64,000 nt of DNA from Holophagae bacterium (GCA_030429565.1 JAUIFE010000026.1:1-64000), one strand, 5' to 3'. Counted from the stretch's first letter, positions 45,089 to 55,233 are shown. The notes: generated by a model from the letters alone, not told the origin. Program-made: numbers and translations.

Positions 45089-46312
45089 TCACAAGGCCGC
45101 GGGTTTGTTGAGCAACAACCCGAGCATGGAGAAGTCATCGTCAAGGGCGGGTGCGGCTTGGAAAGCGCGCACAAAAGCGAGCATGTGGTCGAGATTACTC
45201 TGGCCAGGGGCGCGTTGGCCCATCAGCTCGTTGACAAAAGTGGGAAACTCGAGCCGTTCACCTTTTAGATCGAATACCTCGTAGACACCGTCGCTAAACA
45301 CATACATTTCGGCGTGATCGTCGAGTTGGATGTCCTCTTGGGTGAACACCGAGGTTTCAAAGGCGCCGATCACGGGACCGCCGGTTTTGAGCTGGTGGAT
45401 GGTGCGTTGTTGGCGGCTGGGGCCGGTTCCCAAAATGGCGGGCGGGTGGCCGGCGCTGGCAAAGGTGAGACGGCGCGTGCCCGCGTGGAACACGCCGTAC
45501 CACATGGTAAAAAACAGGCCGTTGTGTTGCTCCATCGGGAAACTGCGATTCATGGCGGCCAAGACATCGCTTGGTACGCGGAAATCAACATTAGGTAAGT
45601 TTTGTGAACGCAGAACGTTAATGGCGGAAATCGAGAGCAAGGCCGAACCGACACCGTGGCCGCATACGTCGAGCAAGTAAAAACAAAAATGTTGGTCGTC
45701 AATCCAGTGATACCCAAAAGAGTCACCGCCGAGTGAGGTGGAGGGCACGAAACGCCAGTTGGTTTCGATGTCGCCGGTGAGTGGTTCGGGTAAAAGCGAG
45801 CGAATATAGTCGGCGGCGTGGGCCAACTCTTTGGCGAGTGCTTCCTGGCTGGCTTTGAGCGCGCGGAAGGCCTCGTTGCGCTGCAGCATGGATATGTAAC
45901 CCTTGGAGTGGTGGCGAATGCGCGCTTCGAGTTCGACCTTATCGGGCAACTTGACCAAATAATCGTTGGCGCCGAGGTTGAAGGCTTCGGCTTTGGTGGC
46001 GGGGTCCTCTTTAACGGACAGCACAATCAGCGGCACCATTTTGAGTTTGGGGTGGGCGCGCATGAACTTAACCAGCGTTAGGCCGTCAATTTCGGGCATG
46101 ACCAAATCTTGCAAAATGACGGTCGGTTCGACTTTTAGGGCGACCTCAACGGCGCGACGTGGGTCGCGCACAAAATGGAACTCAATGTCGCCTGCATTGG
46201 CAAGCATGCGGCGCACGGCTTCGCCAACCATCATTTGGTCGTCGATAAGCAACACGCGAATGACATGTTCGGTCCAGCCACGCGTGGTTGTCTTGCGGCG
46301 CGGTGAAGTCAT
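45089..46312 (-). CDS. Response regulator fused to PP2C/RsbU-type serine phosphatase
   Basis: A 407-residue protein. An N-terminal receiver domain (about 20-140: VLLIDDQMM, ILQDLVMPEIDG with the phospho-acceptor Asp, LIVLSVKED) is followed by a short coiled coil and a SpoIIE-type PP2C phosphatase (about 185-405: GGDSFGYHWID, LLDVCGHGVGSALLS, FASAGHPPAIL, FSDGVYEV, DDDFSMLGL), with the metal-binding aspartates present. Such proteins dephosphorylate STAS proteins in partner-switching circuits. It is the last gene of the chemosensory cluster. ATG at 46312 follows AAGGAAC. It is the likely output of the CheA kinase, with the STAS protein at 57862-58194 as a candidate substrate. Confidence 0.93.
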   Translation of the reverse strand: MTSPRRKTTTRGWTEHVIRVLLIDDQMMVGEAVRRMLANAGDIEFHFVRDPRRAVEVALKVEPTVILQDLVMPEIDGLTLVKFMRAHPKLKMVPLIVLSVKEDPATKAEAFNLGANDYLVKLPDKVELEARIRHHSKGYISMLQRNEAFRALKASQEALAKELAHAADYIRSLLPEPLTGDIETNWRFVPSTSLGGDSFGYHWIDDQHFCFYLLDVCGHGVGSALLSISAINVLRSQNLPNVDFRVPSDVLAAMNRSFPMEQHNGLFFTMWYGVFHAGTRRLTFASAGHPPAILGTGPSRQQRTIHQLKTGGPVIGAFETSVFTQEDIQLDDHAEMYVFSDGVYEVFDLKGERLEFPTFVNELMGQRAPGQSNLDHMLAFVRAFQAAPALDDDFSMLGLLLNKPAAL

Positions 46313-46377
46313 ACAAAGTTCCTTTCCATGCAAGCGCTCGTCCGGTCAGAACGGGTGTGACTGGCAGGCCACATCGC

Positions 46378-49300
46378 CTAATGTCGGGTGGTCACCCGAT
46401 CAAGTAAATCCTGCACCGTTGCAATGAACGAAGGAGAATAAAGGTCGTTTTTGGTGAGGTAGGCGTCGGCACCGGCGTCGAGGCCGCGGGTTCGGTCGCC
46501 GTCACTGTCGCGGTAGGATACCATTAGGACCGGCAAGTGGGAAAGTTGCGGATTGGCGCGGATCTTTTGGATGAACTTGAGGCCGTTGAGACGCGGCATA
46601 TCGACATCGGAAATGACGAGATCGTAAGAATGCTTGGCCAGCGCTTTGAGGCCGAAAACGCCGTCTTCGGCAAGATCTACCTGGTAACCCTGTTCCTCGA
46701 GGATTTGACGCTGCACCTCGCGCACGGTGGCGGAGTCGTCGACAACGAGAATGCGCAATTTCTCACGCGCGTAATTGTGGCGCAAGCGGGGGCGCTGCTG
46801 CCAGGCAGGCAATTGACCCTCAATGCAACGTTCCAGGCTTTGCATTAAATCGTCGGCGTGGAAAATTAAAACGACGCGTCCATCTTCCATAATGGCGGCG
46901 GCATTGATATCGGGAATTTCGCCAATCCGTTCGTCAATGGGGCGCACGACCAAGTGGCGGTGGCCTAAAAAGCGGTCGACAATCAGGCCCAAGGTGCGGT
47001 CGGGTAACTGGAAAAAAACAATGTGGATGACGGCGGGTAGTTCAACCAGCTTGGGCAAACCCAGGATCTCGCGCGCGTCGATGAGGGCGACGTTTTCATC
47101 TTCCCAGCGCAAATAGCGGCGATTTTGGAGGTTGAAAATACGGTCGCTGTCGACGCTGCTGCAAAAGCGGATTTTGGCGAGAGGGACGGCGTAGGGTTGG
47201 TGCTCGATTTCTAAAATGAGGGTGCGCACGACGGAAAGGGTGACGGGAACGTTGAGTTGAATGCGCATGAAGCGGCCTGGCTGTGAAGCGGCGCGCAGGG
47301 AACCGCCGATTTCGTGGACCATGCTGTAGACGACGTCGAGGCCGACACCGCGACCACTGATGCTGCTGACCTTTTCGGCGGTTGAGAAACCTGGCAGGAA
47401 CAGGAAATCAAGCAGCTCTTTTTCCGATAAACGCGCAACCAAATTCGGCTCGGCCAAACCGGAGGCGACCACTTTCTCGCGCAGCTTGGGGTAATTGACG
47501 CCGCGACCATCGTCCTCAACCATGATTGTCAGCATACCGGCCTGGTGGTGAGCGTCGATGAGCAACAACGCTTCTTCATCTTTGCCGGCGGCGCGGCGCT
47601 CTTCAGGCGTTTCAATACCGTGGTCCAAGGCATTGCGGACCAAATGTTTTAGTGGTGGTAACAATTTCTCAATGATGTCACGGTCGGCTTCGGTGCCCTT
47701 GCCGCGAATTTCCAAGTTCACTTTTTTGCCGACGAGGCGTGCCAAATCACGGACCATGCGTGGAATCGCTTGCAAGCCTTCGCCGAATGGCGTCATGCGA
47801 CTTGAAATGACGGTGTGGTGCAGTTGGTTGGAGAGTTGGATGAGCTGCGATGTTTCTTGGGTGAAGTTGGGCAGGCAATCGGCAAATTCGCGATTGGCTT
47901 CAATCACTTGGTTGCGGGCCTCGCGCAAATCGTGTGCACTGCGCGGGTCGAGCGATTGCTGGGAGAGACGGGCCTCGAGCCGTTGCAGTTTTTCGTTAAG
48001 CGCTTGCTGGCCGGCCTTGAGGTGCCCGAGTTGGCCGGCAAACTTGTCAAGTGCACGGGTTGCGACAAAGAATTGGGAGGACACGGCCATAAGGCGATCA
48101 AGCTTCTCGGCGCTAATGCGCACGTGACGTCGTTGCTCGCGCGGTTGGGGCTCACTGTCGCCAGAGGAGCCGCTGCCGCGACCCGAGGCGCCGCTGCCGC
48201 GACCGGAGCCGTCGGCGGGGCGACCCTCACTGTCGGGGAGGAGCGTTTTGGGTGAGGGTAGGGCGGGCCGGTCGGCACGAAAGCGTTGGGTGAGCGCGAC
48301 GATGCGCGCTTTTTCGTGCTGGAGCCAGGCCGGCAGGCGTTCGTCGGGTTCTTCGATGAGTTTGGCAAAGACATCGACACCGGCCAGTAAGAGGTCAATG
48401 GTATCGGTCTGCAGTTGTAGCTGACCTTTTTGTACGGCGACCAGTTTGTCTTCCATGCCGTGGGCGAGGTCGACGAGAATGGGGAATTGCACGATGCTGG
48501 CGGCGACTTTCAACGAGTGGGCGGCGCGCATGAGTTCTTTGACGGCGTCGCGTTTTTCGGGTTGGCGCTCCAGGTCGAGCAAGCCGCCGACGAGCAGCGC
48601 GGTGTGGGTTTCGGCCTCGGTGCGGAAGAGATCGAGCATGGATAGGTCGGCGGCGGCGTGTAAGACGGATTCGGCACCCCGATCGATTTCGTCCGATGCT
48701 TCGGGTTGGGGTGTCTCGGATTCGCTCCAGTCGAAAAAACGGGCGTTCTCCGGTTTGTTGGGGTTTTGGTGGGGATCGGCCCAGGAATCGTCGGCCGGCC
48801 CGCCCTCCGATTCTGGCAAGATGATGCCGGCGGCGGCGGCCATGGCGGCCAAATCAAGCGAGGTTTCGGCTTCGTCCTCGTCGTCAAAATCGCTGTCGAA
48901 GTGTGGGGGCGAGGCGGGACTCGGATTTGTCGCCGATGGGTCAGCGGGTAAAACCAAACCGATGGTGGCGGCCAGCGCGGCCAAATCGACATGGGTTTCC
49001 TCGTCTTCGCTGTCATCGGCCCCGGTTTCGGCCCAGTTGGGATCGAGCGCGAGCGTGGCGAAATCGGGTTCCACCTCGGCTTCGTCGAGACTGTCGGGTG
49101 GCAGGACAAGGCCGAGTTGGGCGGCCAGTTCAGAAAGGTCGGGATCGACCTTTTGGGGTTGGCTTTCCAGGCGCGAGGCCAAGGCGTAGGCGGCGTCGCG
49201 TGCGGCGTCCATGCCTTGGTCGTCAAGGGTGTGCGGCGCGACTCGGACGGTTTCATCGCCCGAGTCGGTTTCACCGCCCGAGCCGGCTGAATCGTTTTGC

Positions 49301-49761
49301 TGGACGGCGGTAATCCAGCTTGGGGTGTCGGCCGGGGCCGGTCTTTCATCCGTTTCAGCGGCGAGTCGCGCTAGTTCGCCCAATAGGGTGGCAAAGGCGT
49401 CGGCGCAGGTTGTAGCGGCGGCAACAGGGTCCTCGATTTGGGGGGCGGTGACTTGGGAAAAAAGCGCGATGGCGCGTTCGAACAGGCTAAAGGCGCTAGG
49501 CGGGTATGGTTTGACGCGTTCCAGGTCGCGTTCGAAGATTTGTTCCAGCGCACCGGCGGTTTGCGACATGGCGGTTAAATTGACGATGCGGGCGGCGCCT
49601 TTGATGGCGTGCGCGGAGGTTCGTAACATGGCCATGTTCTGTGGGTTGGGACCACTGAGGTGAACGTTGGTCAACGCCAGGGACAGCAATTCCGTTTGGG
49701 TGTTGACTTCGTGCTTGAACAGGGTCAGCAGCGAGAGGTCGCGCCAGGGTTCGAGCGTCAC
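46378..49761 (-). CDS. CheA-type hybrid histidine kinase (WspE-like) with two Hpt domains
   Basis: A 1127-residue chemotaxis-type kinase. Hpt 1 has phospho-accepting His51 (SAHAIKGAARIV). A low-complexity linker (about 130-360) carries three copies of a motif like DLAALAATIGLVLP. Hpt 2 has His415 (RAAHSLKVAAS, with G to V after the usual K). Then follow a dimerisation helix pair, the HATPase (VRNALDHGIETPEERRAAGK, VEDDGRGVNYPKLREKV, SISGRGVGLDVV), a CheW-like domain (IEHQPYAVPLAKIRF) and a C-terminal receiver (RILVVDDSATVREVQ, DLVISDVDMPRLNG). The order matches WspE. GTG at 49761 follows AAGGGGG. It should phosphorylate its own receiver and the REC-PP2C protein 65 bp downstream. Confidence 0.94.
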   Translation of the reverse strand: MTLEPWRDLSLLTLFKHEVNTQTELLSLALTNVHLSGPNPQNMAMLRTSAHAIKGAARIVNLTAMSQTAGALEQIFERDLERVKPYPPSAFSLFERAIALFSQVTAPQIEDPVAAATTCADAFATLLGELARLAAETDERPAPADTPSWITAVQQNDSAGSGGETDSGDETVRVAPHTLDDQGMDAARDAAYALASRLESQPQKVDPDLSELAAQLGLVLPPDSLDEAEVEPDFATLALDPNWAETGADDSEDEETHVDLAALAATIGLVLPADPSATNPSPASPPHFDSDFDDEDEAETSLDLAAMAAAAGIILPESEGGPADDSWADPHQNPNKPENARFFDWSESETPQPEASDEIDRGAESVLHAAADLSMLDLFRTEAETHTALLVGGLLDLERQPEKRDAVKELMRAAHSLKVAASIVQFPILVDLAHGMEDKLVAVQKGQLQLQTDTIDLLLAGVDVFAKLIEEPDERLPAWLQHEKARIVALTQRFRADRPALPSPKTLLPDSEGRPADGSGRGSGASGRGSGSSGDSEPQPREQRRHVRISAEKLDRLMAVSSQFFVATRALDKFAGQLGHLKAGQQALNEKLQRLEARLSQQSLDPRSAHDLREARNQVIEANREFADCLPNFTQETSQLIQLSNQLHHTVISSRMTPFGEGLQAIPRMVRDLARLVGKKVNLEIRGKGTEADRDIIEKLLPPLKHLVRNALDHGIETPEERRAAGKDEEALLLIDAHHQAGMLTIMVEDDGRGVNYPKLREKVVASGLAEPNLVARLSEKELLDFLFLPGFSTAEKVSSISGRGVGLDVVYSMVHEIGGSLRAASQPGRFMRIQLNVPVTLSVVRTLILEIEHQPYAVPLAKIRFCSSVDSDRIFNLQNRRYLRWEDENVALIDAREILGLPKLVELPAVIHIVFFQLPDRTLGLIVDRFLGHRHLVVRPIDERIGEIPDINAAAIMEDGRVVLIFHADDLMQSLERCIEGQLPAWQQRPRLRHNYAREKLRILVVDDSATVREVQRQILEEQGYQVDLAEDGVFGLKALAKHSYDLVISDVDMPRLNGLKFIQKIRANPQLSHLPVLMVSYRDSDGDRTRGLDAGADAYLTKNDLYSPSFIATVQDLLDRVTTRH

Positions 49762-49863
49762 AGAACCCCCTTGTTTCGAGCATCGTACATGGCCACGAAA
49801 GGGTGGGGCAGAGGCCGCGGTCGCGGGTATGAGCGGGAGTGTTGCGGCAACATCGGTTGGGCC

Positions 49864-50517
49864 TCAAGGTAAACGCAGTTGCAGTTTGACGAATAATTTG
49901 TGCTGGTCGAGGAGCAGGACGGTCCGTTGGTCGTGCTCAAAAGTACCGATAACAAAGGGGCGGCGTGGATCGTCCTCGGCCAAGGTGTTTTCAGGATCGA
50001 GTTTAAAATAATCAGCAATGCCGAGTAAGCCGTCGACGGGGAAAACCCATTCCTTTGCGTGCCAATCGACGACCATGAAGCGGGCGTACTTGCGCACGGC
50101 GACATCGCCGGCATTGGCCAACACACCCAGCAGTAGGTGCAGCGAGAAAACGGGATGAACTTGCCCACCGATGTTGACCAAGCCGAGGGTGACATGGTCT
50201 TTGCGGTGGGGAATGGCGTGGATGCGGCGGGCGGGCGCGACGCGGTTGAGTACCCGGGTGGAGAGCGCGAAAAGTTGGTCCTGCAATTGGAAAACAAGGC
50301 AGGACACGCGGTGCCCGCGTTCGTTGGGGCCGAGTTGATCGGCGCTCGGCCATTCGGGTTTGTCGCGTTCGTTTAAGGCTCTGCGAAAGAAGGATTGGGC
50401 GGCGCGCGAGTAGACGGAACAGTTGTGGCAGTGGATGACGGCTTGAATGAGGGGGCAACTGTTATCGCCGTAAGAGCCGATGCGCGACCAGCAATGGTCG
50501 CGTTGTTCTCTAAGCAT
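49864..50517 (-). CDS. WspD-like CheW adaptor
   Basis: A 217-residue CheW-family coupling protein. The N-terminal 50 residues contain CWSRIGSYGDNSCP and HCHNCSVYSRAA, four cysteines and a histidine in the pattern found in WspD-type adaptors. A CheW domain follows (CLVFQLQDQLFALSTRVLNR, VTLGLVNIGGQVHPVFSLHL, VDGLLGIADY). It links receptor and CheA. ATG at 50517 overlaps the previous gene by 8 bp and follows a G-rich ribosome site. The cysteine cluster might bind a metal; that is inference. Confidence 0.85.
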   Translation of the reverse strand: MLREQRDHCWSRIGSYGDNSCPLIQAVIHCHNCSVYSRAAQSFFRRALNERDKPEWPSADQLGPNERGHRVSCLVFQLQDQLFALSTRVLNRVAPARRIHAIPHRKDHVTLGLVNIGGQVHPVFSLHLLLGVLANAGDVAVRKYARFMVVDWHAKEWVFPVDGLLGIADYFKLDPENTLAEDDPRRPFVIGTFEHDQRTVLLLDQHKLFVKLQLRLP

Positions 50518-50983
50518 GGGTGCCCCCGCTGTCGGCGACGGCGAACAGGTCGTCAAATTGGGGTTCTTCAATGAGCTGATCAACTTCGATCATTTGAATG
50601 AGCCAGCCGTCGTGGTAAAGCTGGGGGCCGAGGTAGGCGCGTTCGGGGCAAGGACCGTCGTCGCGGGGTTCACTTTCGGGTTGGTCGACTTTGCGCGCGC
50701 TTGTCACGCCTTCAGCCAAAAGCAGCAAGTTGTGCCAGCCACCGCGATAGGGGATTTCCACCAAAAGAGACCGCGTTGAGCGCAAGGCACGGTGGGGTCG
50801 TTGGACGAGATGTTCGACCAAATCGAAAATGGGAACGTCGCTTGGGCCGTAGGGGATGGTGCCGAGCACGGGGCGGCGCTCGCTCAGTGGCCGGCGCGGT
50901 TCACAATAAGGCAACACGCGCTGAATGGCGCGGGCGTCGATCGCGAAGGTTTGGTCGTCGATTTGGAAGGGGATAATGAGCAT
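50510..50983 (-). CDS. CheW-like coupling protein (WspB-like)
   Basis: A 157-residue CheW domain protein (MLIIPFQIDDQTFAIDARAI, YGPSDVPIFDLVEHLV, LLLAEGVTSARKV), without additional domains. It is the first CheW after the receptor, as wspB is in the wsp operon. It bridges the receptor array and the kinase. It overlaps the WspD-like gene by 8 bp, showing tight translational coupling. ATG at 50983 follows GGTAGG. Confidence 0.85.
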   Translation of the reverse strand: MLIIPFQIDDQTFAIDARAIQRVLPYCEPRRPLSERRPVLGTIPYGPSDVPIFDLVEHLVQRPHRALRSTRSLLVEIPYRGGWHNLLLLAEGVTSARKVDQPESEPRDDGPCPERAYLGPQLYHDGWLIQMIEVDQLIEEPQFDDLFAVADSGGTHA

Positions 50984-51012
50984 GGCGGCCTACCGAAGGG
51001 AACGTGCCGCAA

Positions 51013-53124
51013 CTAGCGGATGTTGATTTGCTTGGCGTAAAAACGCCCGCTGTTGCTCTGTGACTGCACCTTAAAGCGCCCGACCTCGTCTTGCAAGTTC
51101 TGCGCGGCTTGGTCGAGTTGTTCGGCGGCGGTTTTGAATTCATGAATTGAGTCGTAGGTTTGTTTGGTGTTGTCGTTAAGGTTAATCATCATTTCGTTAA
51201 TTTGGGCGGCGCGATTGGCTTGGGACTCCATTCCGGCATTGACCTGGTGGTAGCGCGGCGACAGGGCTTTAACGCGCGCGATGATTTTCTCAAGATCGGC
51301 GCCGGTGCGGCGTGTGTACTCAACGTTGTGGCTGACCTCGTCGGTGAAGCGCGTCATCTCCTCAACGCCGGCGGTGACGGCGGTATACATTTCGTTGGCC
51401 ATTTTTTCAATGTCGAGCGAGGCAACGGCCGTTTGGTCGGCGAGGCGGCGAATTTCGCGGGCGACGACGGAAAAACCAAGGCCGTATTCGCCGGCTTTTT
51501 CGGCTTCAATCGCCGCGTTGAGCGAGAGGAGGTTGGTTTGATCGGCAATTTTATTAATGGTGGTGGTGACGACGTTGATGTTGTCGGCTTTCTCGCTAAT
51601 AATTGAGAGTTTGGCGGAAATTGAGTCGGTGGCGTCGCGCAGCAGCGTGATCGCTTGCTCCATCTCGCCAAGGTCGCGCAGCGCGGTATCGGCGAGGTCG
51701 GCGGTGTCGGTGGAGACGAGCGAGACCTCGTTCATGGTGCGCACCAGTTCTTTGGAGATCGTCGAGATTTCGCGGGTAATTTGCACCACGTCATTGGTCG
51801 AGTTGAGTTGGTCGTTGGCGGTGGCCTCCATTTGGAGGGCGGACGAGGCGATTTGCGCGGTCGACAAGGAAACCTTGCCGCCGGAACGCTGCACTTCGGT
51901 GGCCAGCGCGTTGAGGGCGTCGACCATGTTACCGACCGCAAAAATGAGTTGCCCGGTTTCGTCGCGTTCCACGAGCGCCCGGGCGCCGGCGGTACCGCTC
52001 CCGGTCTCGCCGCCGATCTGACCGGCGAGCTCTTCCAACTCCACTTTGGCGCTGAACAGATCGCCGCGCGTGATGGTTTTGGTCACCTTGATGACGCGTG
52101 AAATGGGTTTGGCGATTTGCCCGGAAAGCAGGTACAAGACCAGCAGCGCGGTTAAAGTGAGTGCCAAACTGATAGCCAGCATGGGGTACATGACCAGGGT
52201 CGCCTCGCGGGTGACTACGGCGGCGGGCATGGTGACGTACAGAGACCAAGGCGTGTTGGTGCGACCTAAGAAAACGGGGACCCGCAGCCGCAAATCGGTG
52301 GCGGTCATTTCACTTTGGTTGGGCTGCAGGCGGTTAAAGTCCATAAAAAATTCGTTGAACTGTTTGCCGGCCAGTTGCGGTCGATCCGTGGCGGCGGCGA
52401 TGGTGCCGTTGTTGCTCACCAACAGAATTTTGCCGGAGGGGTAAAGCCGTAAAATGTTGTCGGCCACTTCCTGCAGGAAATCCAGTGAGAAATCGACACC
52501 GCTAATGCCGACAAAACGACCGCCGTCGAGGATCGGCACCACCAACGAGGTGATCAGGATTTTTTCATCGCCGATGGGATAGGGATAAGGATCGATGATC
52601 GCTTCGTTGAGTTTCTTCTGCGGGATTTGGTAGTAATCGCCGTCACCGCCCATGTCGTAGCGATACAGGGGTTGGACGATCAGTTGACCGGCCTTGGTGC
52701 GGCTCCAGTAGGGCACAAACCTTCCGGTTAAATCGTGGCCTGGCGCATCCAGAAAAAGGTCGTCTTTGCTGTCGAAGGCGTAGGGTTCCCAACCGGTATA
52801 GACGCCCATGAATTGGGGGTTCTCAATGAGCACGTTTTGCAGGATGGCATTGGCTTCATCGCGGTTGAGTTCGAACTTGTTGTCGGTTTGTTTGTGGGCC
52901 TGGAACAGGGTGGCGACAGTGCGCGCGGTGTCGAGCGCTTGTTCCAGCTCAAGTTTGACTTCGAACGCGCTTTGTTGCGCCAGCGACATCGCTTTTGCGC
53001 GCGTTTCCTGAATGGTGCGGTCGCGCAGCGAAATCGCCGAGTAGCTGATAATCATCGCGGCGGTAAAAATCAGACAACAGCCGGACCAAAAGGTGATTTT
53101 GGCCTGAATCGAGCCGATCCCCAT
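51013..53124 (-). CDS. Methyl-accepting chemotaxis receptor (WspA-like)
   Basis: A 703-residue receptor with a transmembrane helix at about residues 10-30, a periplasmic dCache-type sensor (about 35-310; FMGVYTGWEPYAFDSKDD, YRYDMGGDGDYYQIP, PILDGGRFVGISGVD), a second transmembrane helix (about 320-342), HAMP, and a long cytoplasmic signalling hairpin. The hairpin tip IADQTNLLSLNAAIEAEKAG then EYGLGFSVVAREIRRLADQT is the WspA form. WspA senses surface contact. No CheR or CheB gene is seen in the window, so adaptation must be supplied elsewhere or be absent. It begins 25 bp after sctV and belongs to the same transcription unit. Confidence 0.94.
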   Translation of the reverse strand: MGIGSIQAKITFWSGCCLIFTAAMIISYSAISLRDRTIQETRAKAMSLAQQSAFEVKLELEQALDTARTVATLFQAHKQTDNKFELNRDEANAILQNVLIENPQFMGVYTGWEPYAFDSKDDLFLDAPGHDLTGRFVPYWSRTKAGQLIVQPLYRYDMGGDGDYYQIPQKKLNEAIIDPYPYPIGDEKILITSLVVPILDGGRFVGISGVDFSLDFLQEVADNILRLYPSGKILLVSNNGTIAAATDRPQLAGKQFNEFFMDFNRLQPNQSEMTATDLRLRVPVFLGRTNTPWSLYVTMPAAVVTREATLVMYPMLAISLALTLTALLVLYLLSGQIAKPISRVIKVTKTITRGDLFSAKVELEELAGQIGGETGSGTAGARALVERDETGQLIFAVGNMVDALNALATEVQRSGGKVSLSTAQIASSALQMEATANDQLNSTNDVVQITREISTISKELVRTMNEVSLVSTDTADLADTALRDLGEMEQAITLLRDATDSISAKLSIISEKADNINVVTTTINKIADQTNLLSLNAAIEAEKAGEYGLGFSVVAREIRRLADQTAVASLDIEKMANEMYTAVTAGVEEMTRFTDEVSHNVEYTRRTGADLEKIIARVKALSPRYHQVNAGMESQANRAAQINEMMINLNDNTKQTYDSIHEFKTAAEQLDQAAQNLQDEVGRFKVQSQSNSGRFYAKQINIR

Positions 53125-53148
53125 AAACAGTTCCCTTCGTCGTTGTGG

Positions 53149-55233
53149 TTACAAATAAACCCGGCCCAGCGGTTGGATGGTGATTTCCGGGGTGAGTTCC
53201 TGATAAGACAGTACCGGCAGCATGCCGACTTCCATTTCGATCAACTTCTTAACATAACGGCGAATATCCATGGAAATTAAGAGGACTGGCTTTTGCGGGT
53301 TCTGCGAGATATCGCCGACTTCGTTTTTGACGGCCATGACGATTTTGCGCGAGGTGTCGGGATCGAGCGCCAAGTAACTGCCGCCCGAGGTTTGCCGGAT
53401 CGCTTTGCGCACGGTTTCTTCCAGCGCGGGATCGAACATGTAGGAAGCCAGGATGTTTTGGCCGCCACTGTACTTGTAGCTGATGAAGCGCCGTAAACCC
53501 ATGCGCACGTATTCGGTCAGCAGCACGACGTCTTTCTCTTTTTGGCCCCACTCGATCAGGGTTTGCAAGATGGTGCGCAGGTCGCGGATCGACACTTCTT
53601 CCTGGACCAAGCGCTGGAACACCTCGGTGATTTTGGCGACGGGCAAAATGCGCTGGACTTCTTTGACGAGCACGCCAAACCGCTCTTCCATGTGGTCGAG
53701 GAGGTACTTGGTTTCCTGCAGGCCGATAAAGTCGCCGGCGTGTTTTTTGAGAATGAAGGAGAGGTGGTAGGTCAAAATTTGCGGAATATCCATGGTGGGA
53801 ATGCCGGTTTTGTTGAGGGTGGCGACCATGCTTTTGTCGACCCAAATCGATTCGAGTTCGGGCAGGAAGGGTTTCTCTTTTTTGAACGGCACGTTCATGA
53901 TGCGCAGGTTCTCTTCGCTGTCGCGAACGAACACTTTGTCGGGGAACAAACGGCCCTCGGACATGGGAATCTCTTGCACCATGATGGTGTAGGTGTTGGG
54001 CGCCATATCCTCGGCAAAACGCAAGTGGATGCCGGGAAAAGGCACGCCGAGGTCGAAGTACAAGGCCTTGCGCACGCGCACCAGTTCGGCGTTGAGTACC
54101 TCGGGTCGAATATGGTCGCGAATGTTGGCGGCCACATCAATCAGGAGTGGAATGGTCAGCGAGAAGTCTTCGCCGTCATCGCTTTGGCGCGGTGGTTTCT
54201 TGTCGCCGGCCTTGGTCATGGCGCTCATACCGCCGCCGCCGTCATCCGCGCTTTCGCCTTTCATGGCTGAGCGGTGCAAGGTGACACCGATGCCGCCCAC
54301 GATCAGGCCGAGACCGATGAACTGAACTTTTGGGAAACCGGGGATCAGGGCGAAGGCCAGCAGGATGCCGCCGCCGATGGCAAGCGCTTTCGGCTGGGCC
54401 AGGATCTGGTCGCCGATGTCGCCGCCCAAGTGGGGCGAGTCTTCGTCGGAAACGCGGGTGACGATAATGCCGGCACAGATCGAAATGAACAGGGCCGGGA
54501 TCTGGGAGATGAGACCGTCACCGATGGTCAGGATGGCGTATTTGGTGAGCGCTTCGCCCGCGGTCATGCCTTTCTGCATGACGCCGATGGCGAGACCGCC
54601 GAGGATGTTGATGGCGGTAACGATCAGACCGGCGACCGCGTCACCCTTAACGAACTTCATGGCGCCGTCCATCGCGCCGTAGAGTTGGCTCTCTTTTTCG
54701 ACGTTGGTGCGGCGCCGTTTGGCTTCATTCATATCAATGGTGCCGGCCCGTAAGTCGGCGTCAATACTCATCTGTTTGCCTGGCATCGCGTCCAAGGTGA
54801 AACGCGCGCCAACCTCGGCGACCCGTTCGGAACCCTTGGCGATTACCATGAACTGAACAATGGTGATGATGAGGAAAATGACGCCGCCGACGACGAAGTT
54901 CCCGGCGACGACGAGGTTGCCGAAGGTGTCGATAATGTCACCGGCATAGGCGTACAGCAAAATTTGGCGCGTGGTGGTGATGTTCAGGGCGAGGCGGAAC
55001 AAAGTGGTGAACAACAGCAGGGTCGGAAAGGACGACAGTGCGAGCGCTGAGGGAATGTACAGCGAGAGCATGAGCAACGACACGGCGATGGCGAGGTTGC
55101 TGGCGATCAGGGCGTCGACCAAGAAGGGCGGCAACGGCAGGATCATCAGGGAGATGATCGCAATAATTAGAACGGCCAAAACAATGTCGTTGTATTTGGT
55201 GGCCTTCATGATGACGGACTGAATCTTATTCAT
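53149..55233 (-). CDS. sctV: T3SS export-gate protein SctV
   Basis: A 694-residue inner-membrane export gate (YscV/LcrD family). The N-terminal half has eight membrane helices (VLAVLIIAIISLMILPLPPF, FPTLLLFTTLFRLALNITTT) and the FHIPEP-type loop (GARFTLDAMPGKQMSIDADL then RAGTIDMNEAKRRR). After a linker (about 330-360) the cytoplasmic domain (about 365-694) forms the nonameric substrate-docking ring. It is non-flagellar because it lies next to sctX, sctY and sctW. ATG at 55233 overlaps sctY by 8 bp, after GGGGAA. The wsp-like receptor gene follows at 25 bp. Confidence 0.95.
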   Translation of the reverse strand: MNKIQSVIMKATKYNDIVLAVLIIAIISLMILPLPPFLVDALIASNLAIAVSLLMLSLYIPSALALSSFPTLLLFTTLFRLALNITTTRQILLYAYAGDIIDTFGNLVVAGNFVVGGVIFLIITIVQFMVIAKGSERVAEVGARFTLDAMPGKQMSIDADLRAGTIDMNEAKRRRTNVEKESQLYGAMDGAMKFVKGDAVAGLIVTAINILGGLAIGVMQKGMTAGEALTKYAILTIGDGLISQIPALFISICAGIIVTRVSDEDSPHLGGDIGDQILAQPKALAIGGGILLAFALIPGFPKVQFIGLGLIVGGIGVTLHRSAMKGESADDGGGGMSAMTKAGDKKPPRQSDDGEDFSLTIPLLIDVAANIRDHIRPEVLNAELVRVRKALYFDLGVPFPGIHLRFAEDMAPNTYTIMVQEIPMSEGRLFPDKVFVRDSEENLRIMNVPFKKEKPFLPELESIWVDKSMVATLNKTGIPTMDIPQILTYHLSFILKKHAGDFIGLQETKYLLDHMEERFGVLVKEVQRILPVAKITEVFQRLVQEEVSIRDLRTILQTLIEWGQKEKDVVLLTEYVRMGLRRFISYKYSGGQNILASYMFDPALEETVRKAIRQTSGGSYLALDPDTSRKIVMAVKNEVGDISQNPQKPVLLISMDIRRYVKKLIEMEVGMLPVLSYQELTPEITIQPLGRVYL

